A stretch of 64,000 nucleotides of DNA from Alphaproteobacteria bacterium (GCA_020638555.1 JACKII010000002.1:186001-250000), one strand, 5' to 3'. Shown: positions 8,418-17,505, counted from the first letter of the stretch. The notes: generated by a model not told the origin, from the letters alone. Program-made: numbers and translations.

Positions 8418-9446
8418 ATGGCCGCCAAGATGCAATTCGGCATCATGCAACGCGGGATTTTCGACTGGGACGACGATATCCGCCTGCGCTTCACCGAACT
8501 GATGGAGCAGGCGCGCACGCTGGACCGGCTCGGCTATCACTCGATCACCACCGGCAGCCATTTCTCCACCTGGCCGCACCGGGAATTCATGCAGATTCCC
8601 TATCTGAGCCGGGTCATGGCCGAGGCGCCGAACCTGCGGCTCAACGCCGGCATCGTGCTGCTGGCCCTGCACAGTCCGCTGGAGGTGGCCGAATACTTCG
8701 CCACCATGGACCTGATGAGCAATGGCCGCATGATTTTCGGCGCGGCGCTCGGCTATCGCGAGGTGGAGTATCGCGGCTTCGGCGCACGGAAAAGCGAGGG
8801 CGTGCGCCGCTTCACCCAGAATCTGGAGGCGATCCGCCGGCTGTGGACCGAAGAGAAGGTCTCCATGGTCGGCGATCATTTCGAACTGATCGAGGCGACG
8901 ATCTCCACCCCGCTGGTGCAGGCGCCGCACCCGCCGATCTGGATCGGCGCCAATGTCGACAACGCGGTGAAGCGGGCCGCGCGGCTCGGCGACTGCTGGT
9001 ATGTCAACCCGCACCAGAAGCTGGGAACCATCCGCCGTCAGATGGATGTCTACCGCGCGGAGTTGGACCGCATCGGCAAGCCTTTCCCGACCGAACTGCC
9101 GATCCGGCGCGAGGTGTTCTGCGCGCCGACCTACGAGGAAGCCCAGCGCATCGCCGGCCCCTATATGAAGAACATGTACGACGCCTATGTCACCTGGGGC
9201 CAGGACAAGGCGATGGCGGAAGACGACCGCGACATCTCCATGGCCTATGAGGAATTGGCGCGCGACCGTTTCATTGTCGGCGACCCGGACACGGTGGCCG
9301 AGGAGATGGTGCGCTACAACCGCGAGATCGGCGTCAACCACATCATCATGAGCGTCCAGGGCATCGGCATGCCGCAGACCCAGGTGCTGGAAACCTTCGA
9401 CCTGCTGGCGAAGGAGGTGTTTCCGAAAGTGCAGGCGGCGCTGTAG
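8418..9446 (+). CDS. LLM-class flavin-dependent oxidoreductase
   Basis: A 342-residue luciferase-like monooxygenase-fold (TIM barrel) enzyme using reduced FMN or F420. Supporting motifs are the N-terminal strand KMQFGIMQRGIF, the LNAGIVLLALHSPLEVAEYFATMDLMSNGRMIFGAALGYRE block and HPPIWIGANVDNAVKRAARLGDCW, which are conserved through the family. The ATG at 8418 is preceded by GAGGAAGGA. It differs in sequence from the other three LLM proteins in the window. Substrate is unknown. It faces the TauD-type gene across a cluster of palindromic repeats. Confidence 0.88.
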   Translation: MAAKMQFGIMQRGIFDWDDDIRLRFTELMEQARTLDRLGYHSITTGSHFSTWPHREFMQIPYLSRVMAEAPNLRLNAGIVLLALHSPLEVAEYFATMDLMSNGRMIFGAALGYREVEYRGFGARKSEGVRRFTQNLEAIRRLWTEEKVSMVGDHFELIEATISTPLVQAPHPPIWIGANVDNAVKRAARLGDCWYVNPHQKLGTIRRQMDVYRAELDRIGKPFPTELPIRREVFCAPTYEEAQRIAGPYMKNMYDAYVTWGQDKAMAEDDRDISMAYEELARDRFIVGDPDTVAEEMVRYNREIGVNHIIMSVQGIGMPQTQVLETFDLLAKEVFPKVQAAL

Positions 9447-9470
9447 GCCGGGCAGGCGCAAGGCGTCTCC

Positions 9471-9629
9471 GCTTTCCCGGCCGGAGCACCTCGTCCTTCC
9501 GCTTTCCCGGCTGGAGCGCAGCGCGCGGAGGGCCGGGATCTCCGGCCGGGATTGGCTCCGGCTCTGGAATGTCCGCCCGAGTCCCGCCTCGGCTGGAGGT
9601 CCCGGACTGGCTCCGCCATCCGGGAAAGC
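9471..9629. repeat. Composite palindromic repeat, copy 1, with truncated leading arm
   Basis: The full element (9501-9629) is bounded by a perfect 10-bp inverted repeat, GCTTTCCCGG and CCGGGAAAGC. Inside it is a CCCGGC...GGCCGGG hairpin and the core CCGGGATCTCCGGC shared with elements at 42 kb. It is preceded by a 30-base truncated copy of its left arm (9471-9500). It lies between convergent genes and could act as a transcription barrier on both strands. Confidence 0.8.
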
Positions 9630-9685
9630 TGGGGAGTGGTGGCCGGAGCGCCGCGTTGCGGGCAGGGCAGGCGCCTCGTCCTTCC

Positions 9686-9843
9686 GCTTTCCCGGCCGGA
9701 GCACCTCGTCCTTCTGCTTTCCCGGCCGGAGCGCAGCGCGCGGAGGGCCGGGATCTCCGGCCGGGTTTGTCCCCGGCTCTGGATGTCCGACCGAGTCCCG
9801 CCCCGGCTGGAGGTCCCGGATTGGCTCTGCCATCCGGGAAAGC
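9686..9843. repeat. Composite palindromic repeat, copy 2, tandem duplicate of copy 1
   Basis: A second full element (9716-9843), again with GCTTTCCCGG/CCGGGAAAGC ends and again preceded by the same 30-base truncated left arm (9686-9715). The two units are spaced about 215 bases and differ at scattered positions, so this is a tandem duplication including flanking GGGCAGGCGC-type sequence rather than two separate insertions. Open frames run through it but show no protein features. Confidence 0.8.
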
Positions 9844-9871
9844 TGGGTGTGGGCTCCGCTTTGCCGCTGCC

Positions 9872-10729
9872 TTACGCGGCGACCGGGCGGGCGCTGCCGC
9901 GGACCTGGGTGCGGTGCATCAGGCGGCGGCTCGCGGGGTCGAAGGAATCGCGGCGGTGCAGCACGCAGCGATTGTCCCACATCACCAGGTCGCCCACCTG
10001 CCAGTGCTGGGTCCAGGTGCGGCCATGGGCCAGCAAATGCTGCCAGAGCGCATCCAGCAGGGTCTCGCTCTCCTCGGGCGGCAGTTCCATCACATGCGCG
10101 TTCAGGCGGCGGCCGGGATAGAGCGCCTTGCGGCCGCTTTCCGGGTGGCGGATCACCAGCGGGTGCACGGCGCCCGGCAGGTCCTCGCGGGTGTAGGCCT
10201 CCGCATAGCCCTGGCGCAGGCGGCCGTCGCTGGAGCGGGTGGCGTCGTGCTTGCAGGTCAGGCCGTCCAGGCGCTGCTTCATGGTTTCCGGCAGGGCCTC
10301 ATAGGCCTGGTACATGTCCATGAACCAGGTGTTGCCGCCGCTCGCCGGCACCTCCAGCGAGTAGAGGGCGGAGGCGTCGGGCGGCAGGTCGATATAGGTC
10401 ATGTCCGAGTGCCATTCGGCCTCGCCGTCGCCGAGCCCGCCAATGGCCTCGCCGTCGATCTTGATGTTGGAGATGACGGTAACCTCCGGCCGGTCGGTCT
10501 TGTATTTGCGCGTCTTGAAGCCAATGGGCGCGTTCTCCAACTCGCCGAAATAGGCGGAGAAATTGGCCATGGCGTCATCGTCCAGTTTCTGCCCCCGAAA
10601 CCGCAGCACCGCGTGCTCGATCCAGGCCCGTTTGATGGCGGCCGCCTCCGCATCGGTGATGCGGGCGAGGTCGACGCCGGAAATATCGGCGCCGAGCCCT
10701 TCGGCGAACGGGGTGACGGTGACGGACAT
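9872..10729 (-). CDS. TauD/TfdA-family Fe(II)/2-oxoglutarate dioxygenase
   Basis: A 285-residue alpha-ketoglutarate-dependent dioxygenase. The iron triad is visible as His107-x-Asp109 in EWHSDMTY and distal His258 in DNRCVLHRRD; Arg269 or Arg273 in RRLMHRTQVRG would bind 2-oxoglutarate. The family hydroxylates taurine, sulfonates, aryloxy acids or small carboxylates, releasing CO2 and succinate. It lies 47 bases downstream of an amidase on the same strand, preceded by GAGGAACC, so the two are probably co-transcribed and might act in one degradative route, though substrate is not readable. Confidence 0.88.
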   Translation of the reverse strand: MSVTVTPFAEGLGADISGVDLARITDAEAAAIKRAWIEHAVLRFRGQKLDDDAMANFSAYFGELENAPIGFKTRKYKTDRPEVTVISNIKIDGEAIGGLGDGEAEWHSDMTYIDLPPDASALYSLEVPASGGNTWFMDMYQAYEALPETMKQRLDGLTCKHDATRSSDGRLRQGYAEAYTREDLPGAVHPLVIRHPESGRKALYPGRRLNAHVMELPPEESETLLDALWQHLLAHGRTWTQHWQVGDLVMWDNRCVLHRRDSFDPASRRLMHRTQVRGSARPVAA

Positions 10730-10776
10730 GGCGGTTCCTCCTTCTTGCTTATGGGCCTGATGCGCGCGATCCGGAC

Positions 10777-12225
10777 TCAGTCATCATAGCCGGGCGGCGG
10801 CTGGAAACCGACGATTTCCTGCTCCACCAGCTTGGCGAATTCGATGGCGGTGTAGTCCCAATACTGGCCGGCGACGGCCTGGTAGCCGACCGGCAGGCCG
10901 CCGACCAGGCCCGCCGGGCCGACCGTGGCCGGCAGATAGACGTTGCAGGAATAGCCGGCCCAGAAAATCTGCTCCGTGCCATAGACCTGCTTGCCGTTGA
11001 CCGCGATGGTGCGGTCGTGGCGCACCCCGGCCTCGTCCTTGGGGAAGGCCGGGCCGGCGGCGGCGGGACACAGCAGGATGTCCCAGTCCTTGAAGAACTC
11101 GGCGAAGGCATAGCGCATGCGGTGCCGCTCGTTGTTGTGGCCGAGCCATTCGCGGTGGGCCATCAGATTGCCGCGGGACATCCAGTAGAGATAGCTGCCG
11201 TCGTCCGGCCCCTGCACCACCCGTTCCGCCAGGTCGAGCATGGACTGCGGCACCCGGCCGGACGTGGCGGCGCGCAGCAGCAGCACATAGTTCTCGAACA
11301 GCTTGCGCGTGTCGACGTCCGGTTCGATCTCCTTCACCGTCGCGCCGGCCTTGGCGAGGCGGTCGGCCAGGTGTTGCAGCGCGTCGACATAGGCCGCGTC
11401 GGTCTCGACATTGGGGTCGGTGAATTTCAGGGCGACGCGGAAGTCCGACAGGCGCCGCCGGCGCGGCGCCGGCAGGGTCAGGCTCCAGCCGATGCCGTCG
11501 ACCGCGTCGGGGCCGGCCATGACGCGCAGGCCGGTCTCCAGGTCGCGCGCGCTGCGGGCCATGGGGCCGATCACCGAAATGTCGCTGGTGGCATAGGCGT
11601 CGGGCAGGGACTGGCCCCGCGGCGTCACCACGCCATAGGTGGGCTTGTGCCCGAACACGCCGCAATAGTGGGCCGGGTTGCGGATCGAGGCGCCGATGTC
11701 GCTGCCGGCCTCCAGGCCGGTCAGGCCCGCCGCCAGCGCCGCCGCCGACCCGCCGGACGAGCCGCCGGGCGTGCGGGTCGTGTCCCACGGGTTGCTGGTG
11801 GTGCCGTAGATCTCGTTGAAGGTCTGCCAGTCGGCCAGCATCAGCGGCACGTTCGACTTGCCGAACAGGTTGACGCCGGCCTTTTTCAGCCGGTCGACGG
11901 TGATGGCGTCGGTCTCGGTCACGTTGTTGCGGAAATCCGGATGGCCCCAGGTGGTGGGCGAGCCGGCCACCTGGTAGCTCTCCTTGATGGTCATCGGCAC
12001 GCCGTGCAGCGGCCCCCAGACCTGGCCGCGGTCCAGCGCCGCGTCGGCCGCGTCGGCGGTGCGGCGGGCGCCGTCCACGTCCAGCCAGATCAGGGCGTTC
12101 AGCGTCGGGTTGTAACGGTCGATGCGGGAGAGGAAATGCTCCAGCACCTCCCGCGCGCTGACCTTGCGGCGGATGATCTGGGAGGCGATGTCCGTGGCGG
12201 ACTGGTAGTGCAGGGGCGTGGTCAT
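10777..12225 (-). CDS. Amidase (amidase signature family)
   Basis: A 482-residue amidase-signature hydrolase. The Ser-cisSer-Lys triad is complete: Lys81 in MTIKES, Ser156 in TPGGSSGGS and Ser180 in GSDIGASIRNPAHYCG. The family cleaves linear amides, carbamates or acyl-amino compounds to acid plus ammonia or amine. Start ATG at 12225 gives the usual MTTPLHYQSATDIASQIIRRKVSA opening. No signal peptide, hence cytoplasmic. It is not the GatA subunit, since gatB and gatC are absent. It precedes the TauD-type dioxygenase in what looks like a two-gene unit. Confidence 0.88.
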   Translation of the reverse strand: MTTPLHYQSATDIASQIIRRKVSAREVLEHFLSRIDRYNPTLNALIWLDVDGARRTADAADAALDRGQVWGPLHGVPMTIKESYQVAGSPTTWGHPDFRNNVTETDAITVDRLKKAGVNLFGKSNVPLMLADWQTFNEIYGTTSNPWDTTRTPGGSSGGSAAALAAGLTGLEAGSDIGASIRNPAHYCGVFGHKPTYGVVTPRGQSLPDAYATSDISVIGPMARSARDLETGLRVMAGPDAVDGIGWSLTLPAPRRRRLSDFRVALKFTDPNVETDAAYVDALQHLADRLAKAGATVKEIEPDVDTRKLFENYVLLLRAATSGRVPQSMLDLAERVVQGPDDGSYLYWMSRGNLMAHREWLGHNNERHRMRYAFAEFFKDWDILLCPAAAGPAFPKDEAGVRHDRTIAVNGKQVYGTEQIFWAGYSCNVYLPATVGPAGLVGGLPVGYQAVAGQYWDYTAIEFAKLVEQEIVGFQPPPGYDD

Positions 12226-12305
12226 GGGCGGCGTCCTGAGCGCATCGGTCTGGCTTGGCCGTCCAGCATGCCAGGGCCGGGCGGCCGTGCCAATCGCGAG
12301 GACCG

Positions 12306-13430
12306 CTATCGCCCGGCGGCGATCTTGGCCCCGATCAGGCTGTCCCAGGCCTCCAGCATACGGTCGATGCCGTAGGTGGCGCGGACATGGGCGCGGTTCG
12401 CCTCGCCGATGCGGGCGCGGGCCGCGGCATCGCCGGCGAGCCAGCGCAGGCGGGCGGCGAAACCGGCCTCGTCGTCCTTGGCCACCACGCATTCGTCGGC
12501 GATGGCGGGCGCGAGCATCTGGCGCACGTCGCCGACATCGGTGGCGACCACCGCCAGGCCGGCGGCCATGGCCTCGATGACGCTGTAGGGCATCTGTTCG
12601 GTGTCGGAGGAGAGGGCGAATAGGTCGAAGGCCGCCTGGGCGCGCTCCGGCGTGTCGGTGTGGCCGAGAAAGGCGACGCGCTCGCCGAGGCCCAGCCGCC
12701 GGCTCTCCGCCTGCAACGCCGCCAGGGTCGGGCCGCTGCCGGCGATGGCGAGGCTTACGGGCAGGTCCTCCAGCGTGGCGAAGGCGCGCAACAGGCGGCC
12801 GATATTTTTCTCCTGCCGCAGCATGCCGATGGTGCCGATGACGGTGCGGTCGGAGCCGAACGGGGTCGCCAGCGGCTCGGCGGCGGCGAACCGGTCGAGC
12901 TCGATCCCGTTCGGGATCAGGTGACAGCGCCGGGCCGGAATGTGCCAGACCCGGCGGGCGATGGTCTCCAGCGTGTGCGAGGGCACGATCAGGTCGCAAC
13001 GGCCGCCGAGGCCGAGGCGGCGGGTCCAGACGCGGCGGGGAATCTGGCGGGTGCCGGATTCCTCCGGCCCGAAGCCGTCCTCGCAATGCAGTTGCGGCAC
13101 CGCGCGCAGCAGCCGGTTCACCAGCGCCCACTCGATGGCGCCCCAGTTGTAGGACAGCAGCAGGTCCGGCTTTCGGTTCCGGATCACGCCGGCGATGGCG
13201 CGCAGCGTGCCGAGCGAGAGGCCGCCGCCCTTCGCCACCGGCGGGGCGACCACCTCGAACGCCACGTCGGGGCTCAGGTCGGCGAGCGATTGCGTGTTGC
13301 CGTCCATCGCGACGATGGCGTGGCGATAGCGCGGGCCGAAGGCGTTGGCGATCTGGACGAAACGCCGTTGCGGCCCCCCCATCGCCAGCGTGGAGAAGGC
13401 GTGCAGCAGCAGGGGAGCCTCAGCCGCCAT
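12306..13430 (-). CDS. Glycosyltransferase family 4 (GT-B fold)
   Basis: A 374-residue GT-B glycosyltransferase. The N-terminal half has the STLAMGGPQRRFVQIANAF acceptor-side glycine motif; the C-terminal half has LIPNGIELDRF, VIGTIGMLRQEKNIGRLLRAF and the donor-binding EX7E segment EQMPYSVIEAMAAGLAVVATDVGDV. It would transfer a nucleotide-sugar-derived residue onto a lipid-linked glycan in the cytoplasm. The ATG at 13430 overlaps the end of the upstream dehydrogenase-epimerase gene by 11 bases, which links it to the polysaccharide operon; an ATG at 13463 is also in frame. Confidence 0.88.
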   Translation of the reverse strand: MAAEAPLLLHAFSTLAMGGPQRRFVQIANAFGPRYRHAIVAMDGNTQSLADLSPDVAFEVVAPPVAKGGGLSLGTLRAIAGVIRNRKPDLLLSYNWGAIEWALVNRLLRAVPQLHCEDGFGPEESGTRQIPRRVWTRRLGLGGRCDLIVPSHTLETIARRVWHIPARRCHLIPNGIELDRFAAAEPLATPFGSDRTVIGTIGMLRQEKNIGRLLRAFATLEDLPVSLAIAGSGPTLAALQAESRRLGLGERVAFLGHTDTPERAQAAFDLFALSSDTEQMPYSVIEAMAAGLAVVATDVGDVRQMLAPAIADECVVAKDDEAGFAARLRWLAGDAAARARIGEANRAHVRATYGIDRMLEAWDSLIGAKIAAGR

Positions 13431-15507
13431 GGGTCGCGAACGCCTGTTGCAGGAACCGCTCACGGTCCGCCTCCGGCTGCCAGCCGAGCAGGTCCTTTTC
13501 GGCCGAGCAGTCGAATTGCGAGACCAGGCCGCGGGATTTCAGGTCGGCGAACGAGGGCACCGGCACCTTGCGGCCGGCGACGCGCTTGATGCCCCATTTC
13601 AGTAGCTCTTCCGCCTGCATCGTCCAGGGCGCCGACGGGTGATAGACCAGCGGCCGGCCGGTGGCATAGCCGAGTTCGCGGGTGTAGTCGCGCGCGCTCA
13701 ACCGCACGTCGCCCACCAGGTTGAGGGTCTGGCCGATGGCGGCGGGCGTGCGGATCGCGGCGGCGATGGCGCTGGCTACGTCCTCGCCCAGCACCAGGGG
13801 CAGCGGGTTCTGGCCGTCGTTCCAGCCGATGCAATGGGTCTGGCGGTTGTAAAGGCCGATGCCGGAATGGAAGGGCGAGGTGCCGAGGCCCAGCACCACG
13901 CCCGGCCGCAGGATCGAGACCGGCAGGCCCTGCTGCCGGTGCATGTGCAGCATGGCCAACTCCGCCAGCGCCTTGGCCCGGGCATAGTCGGCGCGGCGGT
14001 CGTGGTTCGGGTCCGGCGGCGTCGCGGCGGTGATCCGGGCGTCGCGGGCGCCGAGATACAGCGCGGCGATGGAGGAGACGAACACCAGATGCTCGCATCC
14101 GGCGGCCAGCGCGGCCTCGGCGACGAGGCGGGCGCCGCCGACCATGGCGGCCTCGACCGCCGCGGCCGAGGCGCCGCCGCCGCCATGGGCCAGGTTCACG
14201 ATCACCGGCGCGCGGCGCGCCATGTCGGCCACCGCGGCCTTGTCGCCGATCGAGCCGCGGAACACGCCCACCGCCGGGTCGTGGAAGGGCGCCGGCAGGT
14301 TGTCGACGCTGCGGGCGAACACGGCGACGCGCTTGCCCTCGGCCCGCAGCGCGGCCAGCGTGTGCCGGCCGATAAAGCCGGTGCCGCCCAGCAGCACCAC
14401 GTCATAGCGCGCGTCGTCGGCGGGCTGCGGCGGGCGCGGCCGGGCCTTGGGGCCGTCGACCGTGGCGGCGATATCGGCGCAGACCTGCACCAGCCGCGCG
14501 CCCATCTCGCCCCGCGGGCGGTCGCCCTTGGCAAGCTCACGATAAAACGCAGCGAGCGAGCCCTGCATGCACTGGAAAAAGGCGTCGCCGCGCGGGGCGA
14601 GGCCGCTCATGCCGGCCAGATAGCGCGTCGCGCCGGCGATGCTGCCGCCGACCAGACCGGAGGCGCGCTCGGCGCCGCTTTGCAGCGTGTCGGCGAACTC
14701 CAGCCAGCGGCTGGGCGTGGCCGCGGACACGCGGTTGTTGACGATGTCGGCCTCGATCTGGCCGTCGTCGCCGATGGCGGTGACGGACCAGACCGGATGG
14801 CTTTGGCCGAGCGCGAATTGCAGTTGCGCCGTGCCGCGCTCGCAGCGCAGCGACAGCAGCCAGCCGGTGATCAACTCCAGCCCCTCGCCGACGGCGCGCG
14901 GTGGTTGTGGTTGCGCCTGGACCGCCAGAATAGGGCCGAGCAGCGCCTCGATCTGCGAGAGCGGATGCACCGCCTGTTCCAGCAGCAGGTTGCGCGGCTC
15001 CGCGAACATCCAGTGGCCGAGCTGGCCGGCGTCGAGCTGGCGCAACGGCATGTTGTAAAGCACGGAGACATGGCGCACCGGACCGATGCGGTTGGCGCGG
15101 ATGGCCTGTTGCAGCCCGACCTGGGCCGGGTGGAACACGAAATTCTGATTGACGCCGAGGGCGACGCCCGCCGTCGCGGCGGCCTGTTGCAGGGCGGCGC
15201 AGTCCTCGGGCGTTTCCGCCATCGGCTTTTCCAGCAGCACGTGCAGGCCGGCTTGCAGCAGGGGCTCGGCCACGCGGCGGTGCAGGTTCGGCGGCACCAG
15301 CACATGCACCGCATCGACCCGCCCGACCAGGTCGGCGGCGTCGGTGTGGCGGCCGGCAATACCCCACCGCTCCGCCAGCGCGGCCGCGCGGCCGGGGGCG
15401 GGGTCGGCAATCCCGGTCACGCTCACACCCGGAATCTGGCGAAGCGCTTCGGCGTGAATGTCGGCGATGAAGCCCGCGCCCACCAAGCCAACGCGAATGT
15501 GCGACAT
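13420..15507 (-). CDS. Fusion of Gfo/Idh/MocA oxidoreductase with SDR-type NAD-dependent epimerase/dehydratase
   Basis: A 695-residue bifunctional protein. Residues 1 to about 355 are a Gfo/Idh/MocA sugar dehydrogenase: Rossmann GLVGAGFIADIHAEAL, VLLEKPMAETPEDC with the catalytic-region Lys, and EQAVHPLSQ with the conserved His. After a Pro-rich linker (KARPRPPQPADD) a second Rossmann begins, VVLLGGTGFIGRHTLAAL, followed by an extended-SDR domain with HLVFVSSIAALYLG and active-site YARAK. Single-chain pairing suggests two consecutive redox steps on one nucleotide sugar or linked glycan. The downstream GT4 overlaps it, and the acyltransferase and coiled-coil genes lie upstream on the same strand. 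Confidence 0.88.
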   Translation of the reverse strand: MSHIRVGLVGAGFIADIHAEALRQIPGVSVTGIADPAPGRAAALAERWGIAGRHTDAADLVGRVDAVHVLVPPNLHRRVAEPLLQAGLHVLLEKPMAETPEDCAALQQAAATAGVALGVNQNFVFHPAQVGLQQAIRANRIGPVRHVSVLYNMPLRQLDAGQLGHWMFAEPRNLLLEQAVHPLSQIEALLGPILAVQAQPQPPRAVGEGLELITGWLLSLRCERGTAQLQFALGQSHPVWSVTAIGDDGQIEADIVNNRVSAATPSRWLEFADTLQSGAERASGLVGGSIAGATRYLAGMSGLAPRGDAFFQCMQGSLAAFYRELAKGDRPRGEMGARLVQVCADIAATVDGPKARPRPPQPADDARYDVVLLGGTGFIGRHTLAALRAEGKRVAVFARSVDNLPAPFHDPAVGVFRGSIGDKAAVADMARRAPVIVNLAHGGGGASAAAVEAAMVGGARLVAEAALAAGCEHLVFVSSIAALYLGARDARITAATPPDPNHDRRADYARAKALAELAMLHMHRQQGLPVSILRPGVVLGLGTSPFHSGIGLYNRQTHCIGWNDGQNPLPLVLGEDVASAIAAAIRTPAAIGQTLNLVGDVRLSARDYTRELGYATGRPLVYHPSAPWTMQAEELLKWGIKRVAGRKVPVPSFADLKSRGLVSQFDCSAEKDLLGWQPEADRERFLQQAFATHGG

Positions 15508-15640
15508 GAGAACGAATTCCGTTGGTGCTGCGTTCGGGTGGCCCTGTGGAACAGGGTGTTAGTGGTAACGCTCCCGCCTTGCCAGCCTGCACATTGTCGC
15601 CTGACGGGGGATGCCCGCTGGAGGACCGGGACGGTGTCCC

Positions 15641-16228
15641 TCAGCGACGTTCCGGCGGGCTGCTGGGGCTGGCCAGGCGCGGCATGCTGGTGCTGGCTTC
15701 CTTGATGGTGATGCCCAGCAGCGGATAGATGGCGTCGCGGCCCCAATCCTGGATTTGCTTCTGGAAGACGACGGCGAACAGCAGGACGATGGCCACCACC
15801 GCGCCGGTCAACAGCGCGCGAGCGATCTCCCGGCCCCAGCCCGTTTCGGCCTGGAGCGCCGCCACCTGCTGTTCGAGGCCGCCCATGCGCTGTTGCAGAC
15901 CCTGCGCCTGCTGCTGGAATTCCTGGCGGATCTGACCCGGCAGCACATTGCGCAAATGCAGGAGCACGTCATCGTCGCTGCGGTCCGACAGCGTGTCCGC
16001 CGCCGCTTCCAGGCGGGCAATCAGGGTCGGATCGAGGCTGACCGGGCCGGAAGCGTTTGCGGCAACCGACTCGGCCACCGCATCGGCGACAGCGGCGCGG
16101 AGGGTGGCGGCCAGCTCCGCCGCGTCGACCGCCGGCGTGGGGGCGGGCGCCAGCCGGCCTTGTTCCGCGGCCTGACGGACCAGGGTGCGAAATTCCTCGG
16201 CGGTTCGTTCCAGTGGGCTGTCGGTCAT
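15641..16228 (-). CDS. Hypothetical coiled-coil protein with one membrane span
   Basis: A 195-residue protein I do not recognise. The N-terminal 95 residues are Ala-rich and acidic. A Gln-rich heptad-like coiled coil (RQEFQQQAQGLQQRMGGLEQ) covers about 100-130, and a single hydrophobic helix at about 137-155 is followed by a short C-terminal tail. Its ATG overlaps the stop of the upstream acyltransferase gene in an ATGA, so it is translationally coupled and probably serves the same polysaccharide pathway, perhaps as a membrane tether. The function is inferred from context only. Confidence 0.7.
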   Translation of the reverse strand: MTDSPLERTAEEFRTLVRQAAEQGRLAPAPTPAVDAAELAATLRAAVADAVAESVAANASGPVSLDPTLIARLEAAADTLSDRSDDDVLLHLRNVLPGQIRQEFQQQAQGLQQRMGGLEQQVAALQAETGWGREIARALLTGAVVAIVLLFAVVFQKQIQDWGRDAIYPLLGITIKEASTSMPRLASPSSPPERR

Positions 16229-17367
16229 TGGTTCTTCGCTCCAGGATGGTCTTCGTGCCCGACCGGGCGCGCGTCGCCTCGGGACAATGCTCCGGTCTTG
16301 CGGAGTTTTGTCTTAAGACGACGCGCCGCATCCTCTAACCGCAAATGCCACCGCGGTGCAAATGCGACCAGTGATTGCATCGGGATTTCGCGGTTGGACA
16401 GGCTGCGCTTATAGCGCGCCGGGCCGGCGAGGAAATCGTACAGGCGGTCGCCGCGTGCGGTGCAATAGTCGATGGCGGCACTGTGGCAGACCAGCCCCGG
16501 CTTCCAGCGGTTGTCCGGTGCGGGTGCGAGCCCGGCCTGATAGGCCATGGTCCAGCCATCGACCGAAAAGTTGTAAAGATAGCCGATTACCCGATCGCCC
16601 GCCGAAATCCGCAACAGGTCCACATAGCCGTGCGGATGGGCGGTTGCGATCAGCGTTTGATGGAAGGGGTGGAACCAGCGGTTGGTGAAGGCGTTGTGCG
16701 TGGCCCGCCCCTGCCAGGATGCCACATGCAAGGCCGCGAGGCAGTCGAACCAGGCCAGGGCCTCGGCGACGGATTCGGCGCGATGGACCCGAATCGGTCC
16801 GTCCGCTTCGTAGAGGCGGATGGAGCGCCGAATGGCAGCGCGGGTGTTCTTGCCGAGGCGCACCAGGGCATCCCGGCCGTCGGTCCGCAGCGGCTCCAGG
16901 TCGAGCACAGACGACGGCGCCCGGTTGGTGCAGCGCACCGCCCACCCCGCGTCGGCGGCCGCGCAGCGCAGGGCCGCAGCGGTGGCGGCGGTGGCATTGC
17001 GGACCACGAGTTCGTCGGCATCCGGCAGGTTGTGCAATAACCAATGCAAGGCCGCGCGCGTGCCGTCGGTGTTTTCGGCCAGTCCGGCCAGCCCGTTGTA
17101 TTCCAGGGCCACCCGGTCGAAGACCGGATGGCCGGTCTCGTTGAGGAACCACTGGCGGACCGGCAAAACCCGGTGCCGGGTCGTGCGGCGGTGGCCGAGC
17201 AGGGCGCCCACCCTCCCGTCAATTTCCAGAAGGGTGAGAGACGCCTCTTCCGGCGCCGTGCGGACAGTGGTACCAAGCCAGTCGGATGACAGGAAAAAGC
17301 CGGCCGTGCCAGCGCCCGGCAGACCGCGGTCAAGAACCCGGATATCGGTGTCGGCGAGGCGCATCAT
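16225..17367 (-). CDS. CelD/BcsL-like GNAT-fold acyltransferase (Acetyltransf_6)
   Basis: A 380-residue protein of the two-lobed GNAT/FemAB superfamily found in polysaccharide clusters. Supporting segments are LGKNTRAAIRRSIRLYEADG (the family's K-R-x-I-R-R-S loop), the ASWQGRATHNAFTNRWFHPFHQTLI block, VIGYLYNFSVDGWTMAYQAG and GDRLYDFLAGPARYKRSLS. It probably adds an acyl group to a sugar of the exopolysaccharide. It heads the minus-strand operon (acyltransferase, coiled-coil, dehydrogenase-epimerase, GT4). The start is ATG 17367 or the adjacent ATG 17364. Confidence 0.8.
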   Translation of the reverse strand: MMRLADTDIRVLDRGLPGAGTAGFFLSSDWLGTTVRTAPEEASLTLLEIDGRVGALLGHRRTTRHRVLPVRQWFLNETGHPVFDRVALEYNGLAGLAENTDGTRAALHWLLHNLPDADELVVRNATAATAAALRCAAADAGWAVRCTNRAPSSVLDLEPLRTDGRDALVRLGKNTRAAIRRSIRLYEADGPIRVHRAESVAEALAWFDCLAALHVASWQGRATHNAFTNRWFHPFHQTLIATAHPHGYVDLLRISAGDRVIGYLYNFSVDGWTMAYQAGLAPAPDNRWKPGLVCHSAAIDYCTARGDRLYDFLAGPARYKRSLSNREIPMQSLVAFAPRWHLRLEDAARRLKTKLRKTGALSRGDARPVGHEDHPGAKNQ

Positions 17368-17505
17368 CGTTCAATGCCATCGCAGGGAATCGTCGAGAAG
17401 TCAGAAAGTCTTTGCCTCCGCACCCGTATATGGCCGATGTCGGCGCGTGGCGTACTTTGGTAGGCGGTACGTCGGCCTGTCCTCAACGCAAGGGGCTTTG
17501 AAATC

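Noticed and set aside
9552..10121. Open frames through the palindromic repeats at 9.5 kb
   Set aside because: Frames stay open because the repeats lack stop codons in some frames; the peptide is repetitive Pro/Arg/Gly text and the same repeat is non-coding elsewhere.
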